Origin: Brachynemurus nebulosus
Lineage: Eukaryota; Arthropoda; Insecta; Neuroptera; Myrmeleontidae
NCBI GenBank assembly: GCA_035578155.1
Contig: JAPWDM010000008.1
Span: forward strand, 21,042,598-21,106,597
Length of the DNA: 64,000 nt
Reading direction: 5' to 3'
This document shows positions 26,089 to 39,071 of this stretch, one piece after another; within the stretch, counting starts at the first letter, position 1; the number at the start of each line of letters is the position of its first letter. The position numbers and the translations under genes are program-made. Below the pieces are notes generated by a model. It was not told the origin of the DNA and searched no databases. It saw only the letters and a list, made by a program, of their open reading frames with translations.

Positions 26089-26333
26089 CAAAAAAGAAAA
26101 GAATTTGCAACATTTATTAAAACTAACAATACAAAAATATATTAACATTTTTATAAAATTAAAAGTCTTAAAAAAAAAATTGGCAAATTAGATTTTAATT
26201 AAATACAAAAAATTGTTTTGATAAAAAATTATTCAATTTTGATATCCATTAATTAATCATAAATATTTGTTTTAATTAGATAATTGAGAAAATCTAAATA
26301 TCGTGCAATTTTGTAAAAATCGATGAACTTTCA

Positions 26334-26848
26334 TCACATTTCTGTTGTATAAATATCTTCTGTTGTAATTGATTCTCTATGATTAAATATGTTATCAATA
26401 AAATCCACATATCGTGCAACTTTTGTATATACTGACGGCTCTTCATCGCATCTTATTGCTCCAAATGAACCAATACCCACAACAATTGGCTCGTCATTAT
26501 TCTGGAAACACAATTTTTCACTATTTATTAAAGGGAATAAATTGTAGATTTGAGCAGCAAAAAGTATTTTAAAATGTAATCAGCACAGTAATACGATTTA
26601 GCATGCCAAAAAACAAAATATATTGAACAGCAAAAAAGATAACTAAGCAGTATAAAGTATAATTGAGCAGCAAAAATTATAATTCACAAGCAAAAAAAAA
26701 AAAAAACAATTGAAAGGTCACTAATTTGCCACACTAGGTAATTTGTTGGAAAAAACATAGATATGTTGTTACCAACAAATTCCGTTCTAAGTCATCGTAA
26801 AATTTTATCGAAATTCAGCAAAAGGTATAAGAGTTATTAAAATTCCAA

Positions 26849-26927
<79 letters not shown>

Positions 26928-29900
26928 ATTTGTTTGCATATAAAATTTTTAATGTTTTTTTTTTTTTTTATATCCGTGTGACCAATACATACGCATTTTT
27001 CTTTCTCTCAATCGAAGCACTGGTGTAATAAAAAAAATACTAACCGAATATTGTATGAAGGGTCCACCGGAATCACCTTGACATATCCTTTTATGAAAAT
27101 TGGCACCAATACAAATCATCATTCTTCTATTGTAATACCAACGAAAAGATTTTTTACATTCTACAAAAAGAAAAATTAATTGTATCATAAAAGCAAAAAC
27201 AAGAAGCCGAGATATTGAATGACTTTTTGAGCTCGAAAGAGATGAAAGTCTTCAAACTATTGAGAATAGTATGAGGTAAAAGGGCAGGAGCGGGGAGCAT
27301 ATATTATGAAATGATAACAAAATAAATGAGATAATACACTACATACCGAATATCGGCCAGAAAATGTGCAAAAGTGGTGGAACGGTAGTAATTTGAAAAA
27401 GGAGGGGTATCGATAAGGCCTTATTTTTGCGCCATCCCCTCCATGAATACTTATATGTGCATTAGGTTTACATAAAGGTAAATAGTAAGATGGAATAAAT
27501 ATTATGCCGGAATATTCTCATTTATCATTTATTTTTCAGTTGATCTCATTATTATAGGGAGTATATTCTGGAAGCTGTGTACTTAGACTGAATTTTTATT
27601 CTTAAAATATCACTCGATTCTTTATGTGAAAATATTTTATCAAGACCTTGGTCATCCATGTAAAAGTGGGAAATTTCCAGTTTTGTGTGGCGTAGCTTAT
27701 CTCCGCCACATTTAAAAACTATAGATTTAGAATAAAATTATAACATCAATAAAATCAGACATAGACAGTCATCTATTGAACAGCGGAACAACCTCTATTC
27801 TACAGAGTTCTGAAATGGAGTAAGAGAACTGATTTGTACATAGGATGAATAATTATACATTTTAAAATTTTAATTTTCTAATTAAGAACTTGTAAATTAA
27901 AAATCACAAAGTGATTGAAAAAATTATCCGGATCGGCCGGGAATCGAACCCAGGATCTCCTGGTAACTAGCCAGGTGTGCTATCCATTACACCACCGGTC
28001 CTTTGCTCGACAGGCGTCCGATACAGACAACATTCAACCACCTATGTACATGTACTCTCTATAATGCGAGAAGCAGTTACAATTTTTCAATTTCAAATAT
28101 TTTTGAGTACTTGTGAAACACTACTACGTATGACAGACTTTTGTCTACATTTTAAACACACGTAGTATTCATATGTTCACTTATCGTTCAGCTAAACTGT
28201 TTACAAAAAATATATTTCAGTTATATAACGTCTGTACAAAACATCTGGAATTTATAAAAACAGAACGAAAATTAAAAGTTCGATCTTTTGAATCGCTCTT
28301 TTTTAATTCGGCCACCGAGCTGACAACATCTTAATTCGGTCGTCGTAACTGAAAAACATCTATTGTCGAACATGACATAAAATTCAACAAAGATTCGACT
28401 TTGATTTTCGTTCCGTACTAATGATTTTTTTGTGATATACATTGTCGTCAAAATTTAATATTTTATGTAACAACTTTTGTGAAACTTAATCGGAAGGAAT
28501 CCACTGGAAATTTTGGGAATTTAAAATAAAAGTTGGAGAAAAACGAATCATTGATTTTTTTTATTTTTATTTTATTCGTTTTTAAAAATTTGAATCCTAA
28601 CTTCGGTCGGGCATAGAAGAACACCACCGGGAGAATTTTATTTTGAAATTTTTGAAACTGCGGGACTTGCGGTGTTAATATTCGATAAAAATTTCCGTCC
28701 AAATTAGTTAAGGATTCTCCACCACGGAGATCTGGTAAGTTGATTTATTGTTCGGGTTTTACGTCGCCCTAAATCGATTCCTATCAACTCCATTCTCCTG
28801 ATTCCACCAGCGGTTCCCTTCCGCAATATTCACCTACTATCTACCCCAATCCAGACAAGAATTATTTTTTTATTTTTTTTTTGTGGAAAGTTTCTTCCTC
28901 CATTTGGCTTTGATTTTACAAAACAACAAAACCATTAGTGGAATACCTGATTCACGCCTCAATAAAATAAATATATGGGTCCAGCACAATTGCCATCTCT
29001 GTTAGGAATATTTAGGATCCACTACTGGTTGATAGAGCGGAAATAATGGGTGCGTGTGTGCTAACTAATTCCGCTCACCAATAACCCCGGAGGGATTATT
29101 GGGCATTACTATTCCTACACCACATTTGTCACTCCTATACGCCGTCAAAAGTTTGTGTCGTGGTGGCACTTCAATAAATTTATTTTATGCATTTATATAA
29201 TGACCAATTTTTTAATTGCAAAATCATTTTATTTGTGTGTTTACCTATGAGCGCAAAGTGGAAGCAACGTAATTTTTAAATAAATTGTACAGTAACATGA
29301 GAACATTAAAATAACGTAAAACAGAAACTGCTTCCTTAATGCGCTCCATATAAAAAAAATTGAAATGTTACTAAAAATGTGTTATTTTGGACGAAAATCG
29401 CAGACTAAAGTTCGGCGTTCCACAGGTAATACCAATTGTAATTTTTTTCCTTTTATATACATATTTTCTTGTCAGGCATATAGTCTAGTTTCAAGAGATA
29501 TAAAGAAAACATTAAATCGTAGACATTTTTTTTTCATCATTTTTGGGGCGGATATAAGGACGAATAAAGGCCTTATCGATACGCCTCATTTCCTTTTCGT
29601 GTGCTTCCTAGACTCTTAGGAACATTCATCAATATTGACGCCTAGATTATCCTCGAACGTGAGGTAGTTAGGCGAGTTTAAACCGCCAAAGTACTCCAAA
29701 AAATAATTGCCATAAAAATTTATAAAATATTATACGGGGCTTTTGGGTAGGTAGCTGATCACGAATCCGATATCAAAAATGAAGAATTCTATATGCCAGT
29801 ATGAGTTTCGTGCCATTTTTGGATGTAAATTCTACTTTTCCGAGCGGTAATTTAAATATCAATATTTTGCGGCGGAAATTTGCTTTAAGGGGTTTTTTGA

Positions 29901-32900
29901 GTCGCTGATCATAATGATTCTTATTGTAAGATCCGAAATCAAAATTTTCATATTCTATACCATTTTTTGTATCCTATTTATTCACTCTGAAGAAATCCTT
30001 TCGGACCAACTTTGTATAATGACGATTTTCAATATTGACGAATGTTCGTGGGGGTCTAGAGAACACGTAAAAAAAAAGAAATTTTGCAAGTTGTATAAAT
30101 TTTTTAATGACAGACCGTACAGCAAGCCACCAAAACAAAGGGAAAAATTTAATTCGAAACAAACCTCTATCACTTGATACCGGTACATCATCAGCAACCA
30201 TTAAATTGTGTGAAGGGTTATTTCCATATTCGTTAGTAGCACCCCACCCAATAATAGTTCCAGCACCTCGGGCCACATAATTCTTCGGTGGTAGTGCAAT
30301 TGCTCCTACATATTTTGAATATTTGAACGGTCTTCGTAATTTTAATAGCGCAATATCATTATAGTATAATATGGATCTGTCAATAGATATTTATCTTGAT
30401 TTCATGATTTAAAACATAAATTATAATCATGAACTTTACATTAATTTATATCTTGGATGTATAAATACTTCTCCAACTTGAATCAGTTGAGACCATGGAT
30501 TTCTATAATCGTAGGCATTTATTACACCAGCATGAATACGAATATCTTCCCCGGAAAAATAGTTTTCAAAACAATGAGCAGCCGTTAATATCCATCGTGG
30601 CTGAATTATTACGCCGCCACAAAAATGCCCTACAAACCCTAAAAAGTGGACAGTGTTTTTCGATTAGTGGCTTAAATCTATACTAATTTGACTAAAAAGG
30701 ATACATTACCTTTGCGAGTGAAATTTTGAATTGAAACTTGATACGGATACACTTTTTTCGCTTCAGTTCCACCAAAAACTCGCCTCCCACCCATCGATTG
30801 GCAATTTACTGTTGAGTGAGTAATATAAGTAAGTATTGCGATACTACATCATGGGATAAGTTTTATGCGAGTGAGATGATTTATTTTGGCAAGTGAGCTG
30901 GGCAAATTTTTGAGAATCAATAAGTAGCCTAAAATTTGGATGGGTACTAAATTCCCCACCTTGTGTGGTGTAACTAGTTTCAAATGTTCTCAGAAAATTT
31001 TATTATACCTACATCAATCAAAAGATAATTTTAATACCTAGAACGTTCTAATTTAACTTTTTTTTTCGATATTCGAGCTCAGTTTTTTTTCTACCATCGA
31101 AAAACCTTTCTTCTTACTTTTACAAATTTTTTAGGCTAAGTTCGTCATTAAAATCTTCCTTAGATTGTCTCTTTTTACACCACCATATTTTTTATGTCCT
31201 AGCTGTTAACAATTTTTGATTGGACTTATAATAGTTGTTAACACCTACCCATTTTATTAATTTGAGCAAATTACAAGTTTATTTGACATAATTGTTAATT
31301 ATTACTGCATTTACCTCAACAATAATATTTTAAATATTTTTTATTTAAAATTTTGTAAATTTTATTGACTGATTGTGTTTATATTATTTTTAAAAAAAGG
31401 TTGTTAATAAATTTGCTGGTATACCTATTTATTTCTAGTCGAATTTTTATGGAAATTGTGGACTATTGTACTGTATCCGAGATTAGCAAATCAAGGTGAG
31501 AGTTACGTTTTAGAAACCTCAGAACACGATTCTATAGAAAAAAAGGTGTTTGATTCGATATACCTAATTCAGTGAAATCGGATATAATTTCCAAACCAAT
31601 TGGATATAATGTCTCGATCGATTGTCTATAACAAATCCAAAATTCAGTCTTCTAGGGCGATTTGGAGGGCGTAGAGAGGGGAAAATTGTTTTTGTGGAGT
31701 TTGGCACGTCCGTACCCCCCCCCCCCGAATATAAACCTAGGGAGCTGAAATTATTTCTACAATTTTGGTTTCCTTTTTTTTTTAAACTGATATACATTTA
31801 AAAATGTTATCTTTTTCGATATTTTTGGTGTGATCTGTATGTGGACCTTAACTTACAAGGGAAGGTATTCAAATTTATCTCTTAAAATTTTTTTAAACTT
31901 TGGTGGATTGTAGATCTTACTAAAATTAATCACGAGCCATATTTCGTTCGTGCCCATAAGCGGTTTAAGGGGGTGAAATTCACGTCCTGAAAATGTGAGT
32001 TTTTTTAAATTTTCTTAAATATCTTGGAAATGGTAAGAGTTTTGGTAGGGAAACTATATATATTTGTTAATGGCACTTTAAGATATTTATTATGATACCA
32101 AAATTAAAGTTATAAAATCATTGTGGTTTCATCCCCCATCCCCAACTTCTAATTTTATCAGGTATATTTTGGTAAAAGAGGAGGCTGTTATGTGTAAATA
32201 ATAGAATTTTTAAATAATATATTTTACATCACACCAGTTTATTACTTTTTGCAGAAATAAACCCTTTGCTAATGTTAATTTGGAAAAAATTTCAAATTTT
32301 TGATTTAATAATGAGCAAAAATATGATCAAAAAATCTCGTATTTTAGTAATGATTTGTTACAGACTCTCAATATACTTTAAAGTACATAGTTTAGAAAGA
32401 AAAACTACACTGCCCCCCCCCCCCCCGCACCATGCTTTACTGATATCTATACAAATCTTATTTATTTATTTACTTACTTACTTATTTATTTTTATTTATC
32501 TATACAATTTTCAATATTTTAACTGGATATCTATGGATTTCGACTCTGGAAACAACTCATCAGAGTATTTTTGGATAATGTAATTCTAAATGAGTATGAT
32601 ATTGATTTACGTCGCCGTAACAATATTTTCTAGCTTACATCAGTTTTCGTCGCCTCAAAATTTGTTCAAGTATGGATGGTTTTCAAAATTTGTTCAAGTA
32701 TGGATGATATAAAAGTGGATATATTGACCAACGACCAGAAAGATTTGAAAATCCTGTAATATATTGTTTTTTCAAATAAGAAAGAGAACCATCAAAGTGT
32801 AGTGTATGCGGTAAGATGTGCTTTATAAGATGTGCTTGGTGTGGATAATAATTTGTTTTTGAACATTTTTGTGAACAATACCATTATTGTGTAGATTACA

Positions 32901-32932
32901 AACCTTAAAATATTGAAAACTGTATCGATAAA

Positions 32933-32973
<41 letters not shown>

Positions 32974-34036
32974 GTAAATAAGATTTGTATAGATATCAAT
33001 AAAACATGGGGGGAGGGTAGGGTTGCAGTGCATTTTTTCTTTCTAAACTATGTACTTTAAAGTATACGAGATTTTTTGATTATATTTTTGCTCATTATTA
33101 AATCAAAAAGTTAAAATTTTTTCCAATTTAATATTAGCAAAAGGTGTATTTCTGTAAAAACTGTTGCGGTGTAAAATATATTAATTAAGAATTCTTTTAT
33201 TTACACATAACAGCCTCCTCTTTTACCAAAATATACCTGATAAAATTAGAGGTTGGGGTGGGGGATGAAACGCCAATGATTTTACAACTTTAATTTTGGT
33301 ATCATAATAAAGATCTTAAAGTGCCATTTATAAATATATATAGTTTCCCTACCAAAGCTGTCACCATTTCCAAGATATTTCAGAAAATTGAAAAAAAACT
33401 CAAATTTTCAGGGGTGAATTTCACCCACTTAAACCGCGTATGGGCACGAATGAAGTATGGTTCGTGATTACTTTTAGTAAGATCTACAATCCACCAAAGT
33501 TTCAAAAATTTTTGAGAGATACAGTTGAATACTTTTCCCTGTTAGATAATAAATTCTTTCACTTACAATCATTGCAGTCTAATACAATCCACTTGAAACT
33601 ATATCGTAATTTGAACAATTAAATACTTTTAACAAATGTATACCAACAGCGATGACTAGCAAACAGTAATGCAACATGAAAAATTTAATTTGTCTTTGAA
33701 ATATTTGCAAAACTACGTAAAACCACATACGTATCGTTGTACGTAATATCTAAATGCAGGCGTAAATTTATCCTAATTTTTTTCGTTTTAATTATAATGA
33801 ATACAATCGGTTTACATAATTGAATTAATCGAGTCCCTACAATCCGACACACTTATTTCTGACAACAGTTCAATATATTTAAAAAAAAAATGTTTTTTTT
33901 TTTTCTTTTTCTGTTATTTTCTTTTTCTGCTTCTTATTATATTAATAAATTTATTAAAAATTATAAAAAATTTAATTTACATACCTAAAACTAAATTTAA
34001 CAAAATAAATGTCACATAAAAATTTACAAATTGCAT
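26334..34036 (-). CDS. SP4: S1 serine protease with Arg at specificity position 189, complete
   Basis: Six exons: 33985-34036, 30710-30808, 30440-30638, 30165-30376, 27045-27160 and 26334-26501 (with stop), 846 nt or 281 residues in one frame. Signal peptide MQFVNFYVTFILLNLVL; activation site GGRR-VFGGTEA; His in WILTAAHC, Asp in YYNDIALL, Ser in CQGDSGGP. The residues before Cys191 read HKRIC, which puts Arg at position 189 and Ile at 190. The other copies have Ser or Thr at 189. A buried Arg would not suit trypsin or ordinary chymotrypsin substrates; it may favour acidic residues or reduce activity (inference). The tail is extended by a Thr/Glu-rich stretch (SITTEDIYTTEM) before the stop and is followed by an untranslated second copy of the exon segment. 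Intron 1 holds a 1.7 kb foldback element; intron 4 a TIR element with a SINE inside it. Confidence 0.82.
26854..26925. repeat. (TA)n microsatellite (SP4 intron 5)
   Basis: About 70 bp of pure TA between exons 6 and 5. Confidence 0.95.
27895..28095 (-). mobile_element. tRNA-related SINE, copy 1
   Basis: Shares with 44600-44795 the order: upstream segment (CTCGCATTATAGAGAGTAC), tRNA-like core, then AATTTTTTCAATCACTTT tail. The core carries a Pol III B box (GGTTCGATTCC). The tRNA-like part sits in the middle, not at the 5' end. Two diverged copies in introns of SP4 and SP5 show that it is a dispersed repeat. Confidence 0.75.
27930..28001 (-). tRNA. tRNA-like core of SINE (pseudo-tRNA, anticodon AGT)
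   Basis: A 72-nt cloverleaf can be drawn: acceptor GGACCGG/CCGATCC with one C-A mismatch, D stem GTG/CAC, anticodon stem CCTGG/CCAGG with loop CTAGTTA (nominal anticodon AGT, Thr), and T arm CTGGG-TTCGATT-CCCGG. The D-arm sequence GGTGTAATGGATAGCAC is closer to Gln/Arg-type tRNAs than to Thr. Since the same unit recurs with flanking sequence at 44634, I take it as SINE-embedded rather than a working gene. Confidence 0.5.
28300..29390. other. Unassigned block within the 2.2 kb element
   Basis: No gene recognised. On the minus strand near 28730-28800 there is a short RWWNQENGVDRNRFRAT-like reading that might be a retroelement tail, but it is too short to assign. The sequence around 29070-29150 (CACCAATAACCCCGGAGGGA) is notably GC-richer than its surroundings. 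Confidence 0.3.
31435..31760. repeat. Dispersed repeat, diverged copy 3 (SP4 intron 1)
   Basis: Starts GTCGAATTTTT like copy 1, and later has AAAATTCAGTCTTCTAGGGC, similar to the common AGCC/TTCTAGG-TTATTTGG module. A C10 tract sits near 31717-31726. Confidence 0.5.
31855..33545. repeat. Foldback element in SP4 intron 1
   Basis: Arms of about 600 bp: GTGGATTGTAGATCTTACTA (31902) pairs with AGTAAGATCTACAATCCACC (33475), and AAGTATACGAGATTTTTTGA near 33061 pairs with sequence at 32325-32380. The arms end internally in AAAT/ATTT microsatellites (32458-32490; 32935-32985). Spacer about 450 bp. Non-coding. Confidence 0.85.
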
Positions 34037-34248
34037 TTTTCACAAATTTACTTTTTAGATTAATAAACCAATTGTTGGTATTATTTTAATCAACAATAAT
34101 CTTTAATTTTCGTTTCATATAAAAATATAATATAAATATAATAATGAACATAAAAATCGTAATAATTTTTCATTCTGATTTTCAGAATTTTTTTGTTTAT
34201 TAATAAGGCAGTGACTATGGCAAATTAATTAAAACTGGTATTAGAAAA

Positions 34249-34272
34249 ATTCATTACACACTCTAGAAACGA
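34249..34272 (-). promoter_or_regulatory. Conserved upstream block of SP4
   Basis: TCGTTTCTAGAGTGTGTAAT, about 215-235 bases before the SP4 ATG; differs from SP3 and SP6 at one base. An AT-rich TTTTTATATGAAACG, possibly TATA-like, lies nearer the start. Confidence 0.45.
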
Positions 34273-34286
34273 TATATATATACATA

Positions 34287-34450
34287 TAATAAAACTGTAA
34301 CGAGACCGTTTCTGTACAATATATCAAAACAGTGATTTTTAAAATTTTTGTCTATCTCTCTGTTTGTTCACGCATCACGCAAAAACTTCTAGACGGATTT
34401 TGATGAAATTTGGTATGATTATTATAACTTATTACCTGGGTGAACATCTG
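34287..34450. mobile_element. Helitron-like 5' fragment
   Basis: TATAATAAAACTGTAACGAG followed by TTCACGCATCACGCAAAAAC and GACGGATTTTGATGAAATTT matches the start of the element at 50267. Truncated downstream. Confidence 0.6.
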
Positions 34451-34945
34451 AGATAAAAATTAAAATAATTCGTCAAGTATACGTTTTGGGCACCCACCAA
34501 AGCGGGATTCCTCGGTGGCTTTCATAAGTTTTTCACAATTTTCGGAATAAAATATAGCAAAACATTTTTTTTTTGTGCGGACGATAAGAACCGCATAAAA
34601 AACCCAAGCTGTTCATTACCCGGACAGGCCCGAGACGACTTTTTATGCCGAATTCGTAATATTGGATAGGAAAATACACTACAATCAATATCAAGTTGAG
34701 TCAGTTATATTTAATAATGTTATAATTAAAGTATTTTCTAGCCGGCTTGTATCTCTTATCTGGCTTCACATTTCACACTTCAATAAAAAAAAAAAAAAAT
34801 TGACCTTTTTCGAGACCGTAATAAATTTTATGACTTTTTTTGGTAAAAATATTTTATCCTTTTAAATTTTCAGTATTTTTAAATTGCGTTAAAAAAAATG
34901 TTTAAGTTCTATATCGGTTTATATGTAACTTAACAAAAATTAATA

Positions 34946-35607
34946 TCTAAATAATATTATAAATGTGAAAGTTTGGATGTTTAGATGTTTAAATTTGTTC
35001 GATGTTTAAATTTTATCCCGGTTGCTTGTTTAAGTCCTTGAGGGATACAAAAACAATTATTCAAACACACCCCAAAAAACAAAACTCAATTCGATGAAAT
35101 TTGGTACACTGACATTATTTATCCTGATTTAACAAATAGGATAATCTTATCCCGACTAAAGGTTCCTGTAGGATGACTGAACCGAATTCGATTAAATAAA
35201 ATATAGAGACACTATTTACTATGAGCACATGTAGCTAGAATTTTAATAACACGTAGAATAGTTTTATCCCGATTGAATGTTCCCAGGGGATGCAAAAGAA
35301 ATTCCAAAATCATGTCCAAATAATTAAACAGAATTTGATAAAATTTTGTACACAGACATGATTAATCCTGAATTAACGCATAGGCTAATCTTATCCTGAT
35401 TAAAGGTTCCTGTAGGATGACTGAATCGAATTTGATAAAATTTAATATACAAACGTTATTTACTATGAACACATATATAGTAATAATTTTGAAATAGTTT
35501 TAGTCGGGATAGTTTAATCCCGATTGAAGGTTTCCGGGGGAAGAAGGGAAGACACAAGGGGGGGGGCTTAATTCAATGCGGGTGAAGCCGCGGGTCAGAC
35601 TTAGTTA
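34946..35607. mobile_element. Helitron-like non-autonomous element
   Basis: Begins TCTAAATAATATTATAAATG and ends GCGGGTGAAGCCGCGGGTCA-GACTTAGT, a hairpin close to a CT-R-GT-like end typical of insect Helitrons. The interior repeats GATAAAATTT...TTATCCCGATTAAAGGTTCC units. No Rep/helicase gene. Confidence 0.5.
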
Positions 35608-36352
35608 TATTATAAAAATGTGTTGAAATGATTATGGAAATTCATAGTGAATGCAATAGCAATAATAATACATAGGATAGTTTTATCCCAATTGAAGGTT
35701 CCCGGTGGAAACAAAATCAACTGCTAAATCACATCCAACTAACTAAATCGAAGTCGATAAAATTTATAGTACACACAGAGACACTATTTACCCTGATCTA
35801 ACATATGGTGTAATCTTATCCCGATTAAATGTTCCTGTAGGATTCAATATTATTTAATTATAATAACAGCAAAAAATCAGAGATCCTTTGATCCTTTGAA
35901 AATTTGAAAAACTTGTAGTGCGATTTTAAACCATTTTTGAACAATTTACATAGCCATATTTTCAAAACGGGGGTGGGGCAGAATTTAATTAATAATATTC
36001 GATATTTTCGTAATTATATAGTTAATTTAATTCCCAAAGAATGAATGTAGTAATTATTTACTGTCCTATAACTGGATTAAAATTGGATTTTTCCGCTATA
36101 TTCAAATTCTCAGAAAAATATTACCTGAAACTATACATATATACTTAGTTTTTAGGGATTTGCAATTGTCTGTAATAATTACCTACAGTGTGGACTTGAA
36201 AATTTCGGACGTAAAAAAAACATATGAATTGCATTCCGCGGTCACAGGGTACATTTGTCCTCACTGAAGAGGAGAAGCATGATTCCTAACTCAGAAGAAT
36301 TGTTTTATAATTATATAGAAGCAATAAAATACTTTTTTCTACAATAAAATTT

Positions 36353-36722
36353 CCTCGTCTGTCTGTCTGTTTGTTTGCCCCGTCTGTCTGTCATGTCTTA
36401 CCGTGTGTCTTGTCTGTATGTCAGTCCTCTCCTATTAACTGGCTGTATGTTCTGTGTCTGTCTGTCCGTTTAGTCTACAGTCTGTCTGTCAGTCATTCCT
36501 GTTTGCTTGTTCGTCTGTCTGTATTTTAATTTTATCCTGTCTGTCTGGCTGTCTTTTTTGTCTGCCCGTCAAATCCTGTCTGCCTGTTTATCCTGTCTGT
36601 CTTGTATAATAGTCCTGTCTGTCCGTCTACCAGTCCTGTCTGTCTGTTAATCGGTCTTGTCTGTTTGTCAGTCGGTCCCATCTGTCTGTCTACTAGTCCT
36701 TTGTCTGTCAATGTCTGTATAT
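36353..36722. repeat. (CTGT)n-rich degenerate microsatellite
   Basis: About 370 bp of CTGTCTGTCTG interspersed with CAGTCCT and similar words. It yields the false minus-strand frame rich in DRQTG. Confidence 0.9.
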
Positions 36723-37786
36723 CCATTTTCGTGTGACGTAACATATGTAACATCAAAGTATGTTATGAAAAAGAAAATTATTTTAAATTATTAACTGTTA
36801 TGGAAATCATTACGCTATAAAAATTATCATAAATTATTTACTTAGTTTGCTTATCATAGTTAATTCAATTTCAAATAAGAAAAAATTATTTATTAAAATT
36901 ATTAAATTTACCTAATAAAATTACTGCTATGTCAGAAAAATCAGCCGATAAAATAAAGTTCACAATCTAATTGGCATTTTGAAATTCCCAATTTTAATGC
37001 AAGCAATATCAAGGATCTATGATTTTTTGCTTCGTCACATATAAATCCATATTGAACTTAAACTTTTTTTTAACTTAATTTAAAAATATTGAAAAATTTA
37101 AAAGGATAAAATATTTTTACCAAAAAAAGTCATAAAATTTATTACGGTCTCGAAAAAGGTCATTTTTTTTTTTTTTATTGAAGTGTGAAATGTGAAGCCA
37201 GATAAGAGACTGTAACCTTCTAGCCTTAATCGAACTTATCTACAATGTCATCATCATCAAAGTGTAATTCTTTCGCTACTTTTTTTCTATGTACGGCACG
37301 GCGTAAACTAAAATTTTTATCAAATTCCTATAATTCTTTTGCCGAAAAAATTGCCCCCTTTTCCTGGGCCGTTCACTGATTACAAAACCTTAAAAACATA
37401 TATCTTCTTTAAAATTCTTAAATTAAAAATGGCAATTTAGTACCGTTTACTAAAGACAACTTTCATAGCTAGAATGTGTCATCTTATTAGCGCGATGCCA
37501 CAAATAGGATTTCATCAAAAGCTGTCCATTCTATCACACCTTCCCTGGTTACTACACTCGTCTGTAAGATGTTACTTTGTTTAGTGGACCAAATTCCTTT
37601 ATCCGAATAATAAAAAAAAAAATTATATAATATTTCAGACATTAAGGAGAAAAGAAATAAACCGTTTAAAACAAATTAAAAAATAAAAAATATATTTGCA
37701 ATATTAATTATTAAAACGAACAATGCAAAAATCTATTAACACTTATGATATAGAAAGACTTAAAAAACAGACAAATTAGATTTTTA

Positions 37787-38456
37787 TTAAGAGGTTGCAT
37801 GGGTTTGAAAATTTTAAAAGACCCATTTTTTTTTTAACTTTATTATCAATATTACAAGAATATTTTCCCCAAGTTCTAAGTCAATCGGAGTAAAGGTCTA
37901 GGAGAAAGAGCATTTGGAAATTCCCCTCGTTGGCAAAGATGGGCCTATACTTAACACTTCAATTGAAATTTTCTCAAAATACTATTTTTAAAGTCGGTGG
38001 ACACGATTTTTCAAAAACTAATGTACCGGTCTCATCGAAATTTTGCACACTTCTTCAAAATAGTATTAACTAGTGATGGAAGAAAGGTTTTTCTTTTCCT
38101 TCGATTACAGTTAATTTTACAAGGACATACGTGATGAAAATTGTACTCAAAAATTGAACTATTTATAAACCTCTGCCAAAAATTTAAATTCAATTTTTTT
38201 TTAAAAACCTTCATTCAAGAAAACATTTGGATTTTTAGTTTTCGAAAAAGTTATTGTGAGTTAGCTTAACCACCGCGAGGACACTTTTTTGAAACGTCTC
38301 TAAAAATCAGGTCCCACCGACTGAATTTTCCAAATTTTTGGATGAGAATTTTTTGAAATAATATCGATATATTGCTCCTTTATCAGTAAAAAAAAGGAAA
38401 AACCGATAAAATACTTCTGCTTATTTCTTTAATTTGATACCCACGTAACCCCTTAA
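37787..38456. mobile_element. piggyBac-like MITE with TTAA ends (SP5 3' region)
   Basis: TTAA at 37787-37790 and 38453-38456. The ends read GAGGTTGCATGGGTTTGAAA and, on the other strand, GGGGTTACGTGGGTATCAAA, an imperfect TIR. The flanks rejoin to the conserved 3'-flank sequence of the protease genes (TTAGATTTTTATTAA...), which proves an insertion there. About 660 bp, no transposase. Confidence 0.75.
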
Positions 38457-39071
38457 GCATAAAAGATTGGAAATTTGTTAAAAAAATAATTTAATTATGA
38501 CATAAATTAATTGTTTTATCAATAATTTCATGCTTAATTATGTAATTGATAAAATCTAAATACGGTGTAAATTTTATGGAAACCGATGAACTTTCACCAT
38601 ATTTCTGTTATAAATCAGTACCCGTAATAATACATCGCCTCTCTGATCAAACGGACCATTGGTGCAACTTGTGCGTAAACCGCTGGATTTTCACCACAAT
38701 AATCTTTTTCTCCAAATGAACAAATACCCATAACAATCGGCTTACCACGCTGGGAACACAATTTAGGATTATTTATTAAATTCCCATTCTTTACATAATT
38801 TGTTACAGAAAAATTTTCAAAACCGTTTTATTATAACAACTCTAGTTAAAGCGTTATCTAGGGTTAAAGGTTAAAAAAATACACATTTTGGGGGGCGCCA
38901 AAAAAATTTTTTTTTGGTTTTTTTTTTTTTTTTTTGCTCGTCACTTGCTTTTTGTAGAAAGTTTAAATTGGTGTGCCAAAATGTTGAATTTGTCGTTTTT
39001 GTCGAGGAGGGCGCCAACAATAAAATTTGCCCCCCCCCCTCATAATTATTGTAGGTCCGACCCTGCTTATT

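Larger units (their letters stand above)
27401..29588. mobile_element. 2.2 kb element with GGTATCGATAAGGCCTT ends (SP4 intron 4)
   Basis: GAGGGGTATCGATAAGGCCT at 27403 and the reverse complement of 29560-29588 (GAGGCGTATCGATAAGGCCT) form a TIR of about 25 bp. It encloses one SINE copy and an unassigned, less AT-rich block (28700-29160). No transposase recognised. Confidence 0.55.
34752..37209. mobile_element. 2.5 kb element with about 140 bp terminal inverted repeats
   Basis: TCTCTTATCTGGCTTCACAT at 34752 is matched by its reverse complement ending at 37209. The arms continue through a poly-A/T tract and CGAGACCGTAATAAATTTTA. The interior contains Helitron-like sequence (34946-35607), more GATTGAAGGTTCC repeats to about 35870, and a CTGT-rich microsatellite. 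No transposase seen. It lies upstream of SP4. Confidence 0.75.

Noticed and set aside
27930..28001. Functional tRNA-Thr(AGT) gene
   Set aside because: One acceptor mismatch, D arm unlike Thr tRNAs, and the same unit with flanks recurs as a degenerate SINE copy at 44634.
36532..36756. Minus-strand DRQTG-rich frame
   Set aside because: Arises from the CTGT microsatellite; no splice context or homology.
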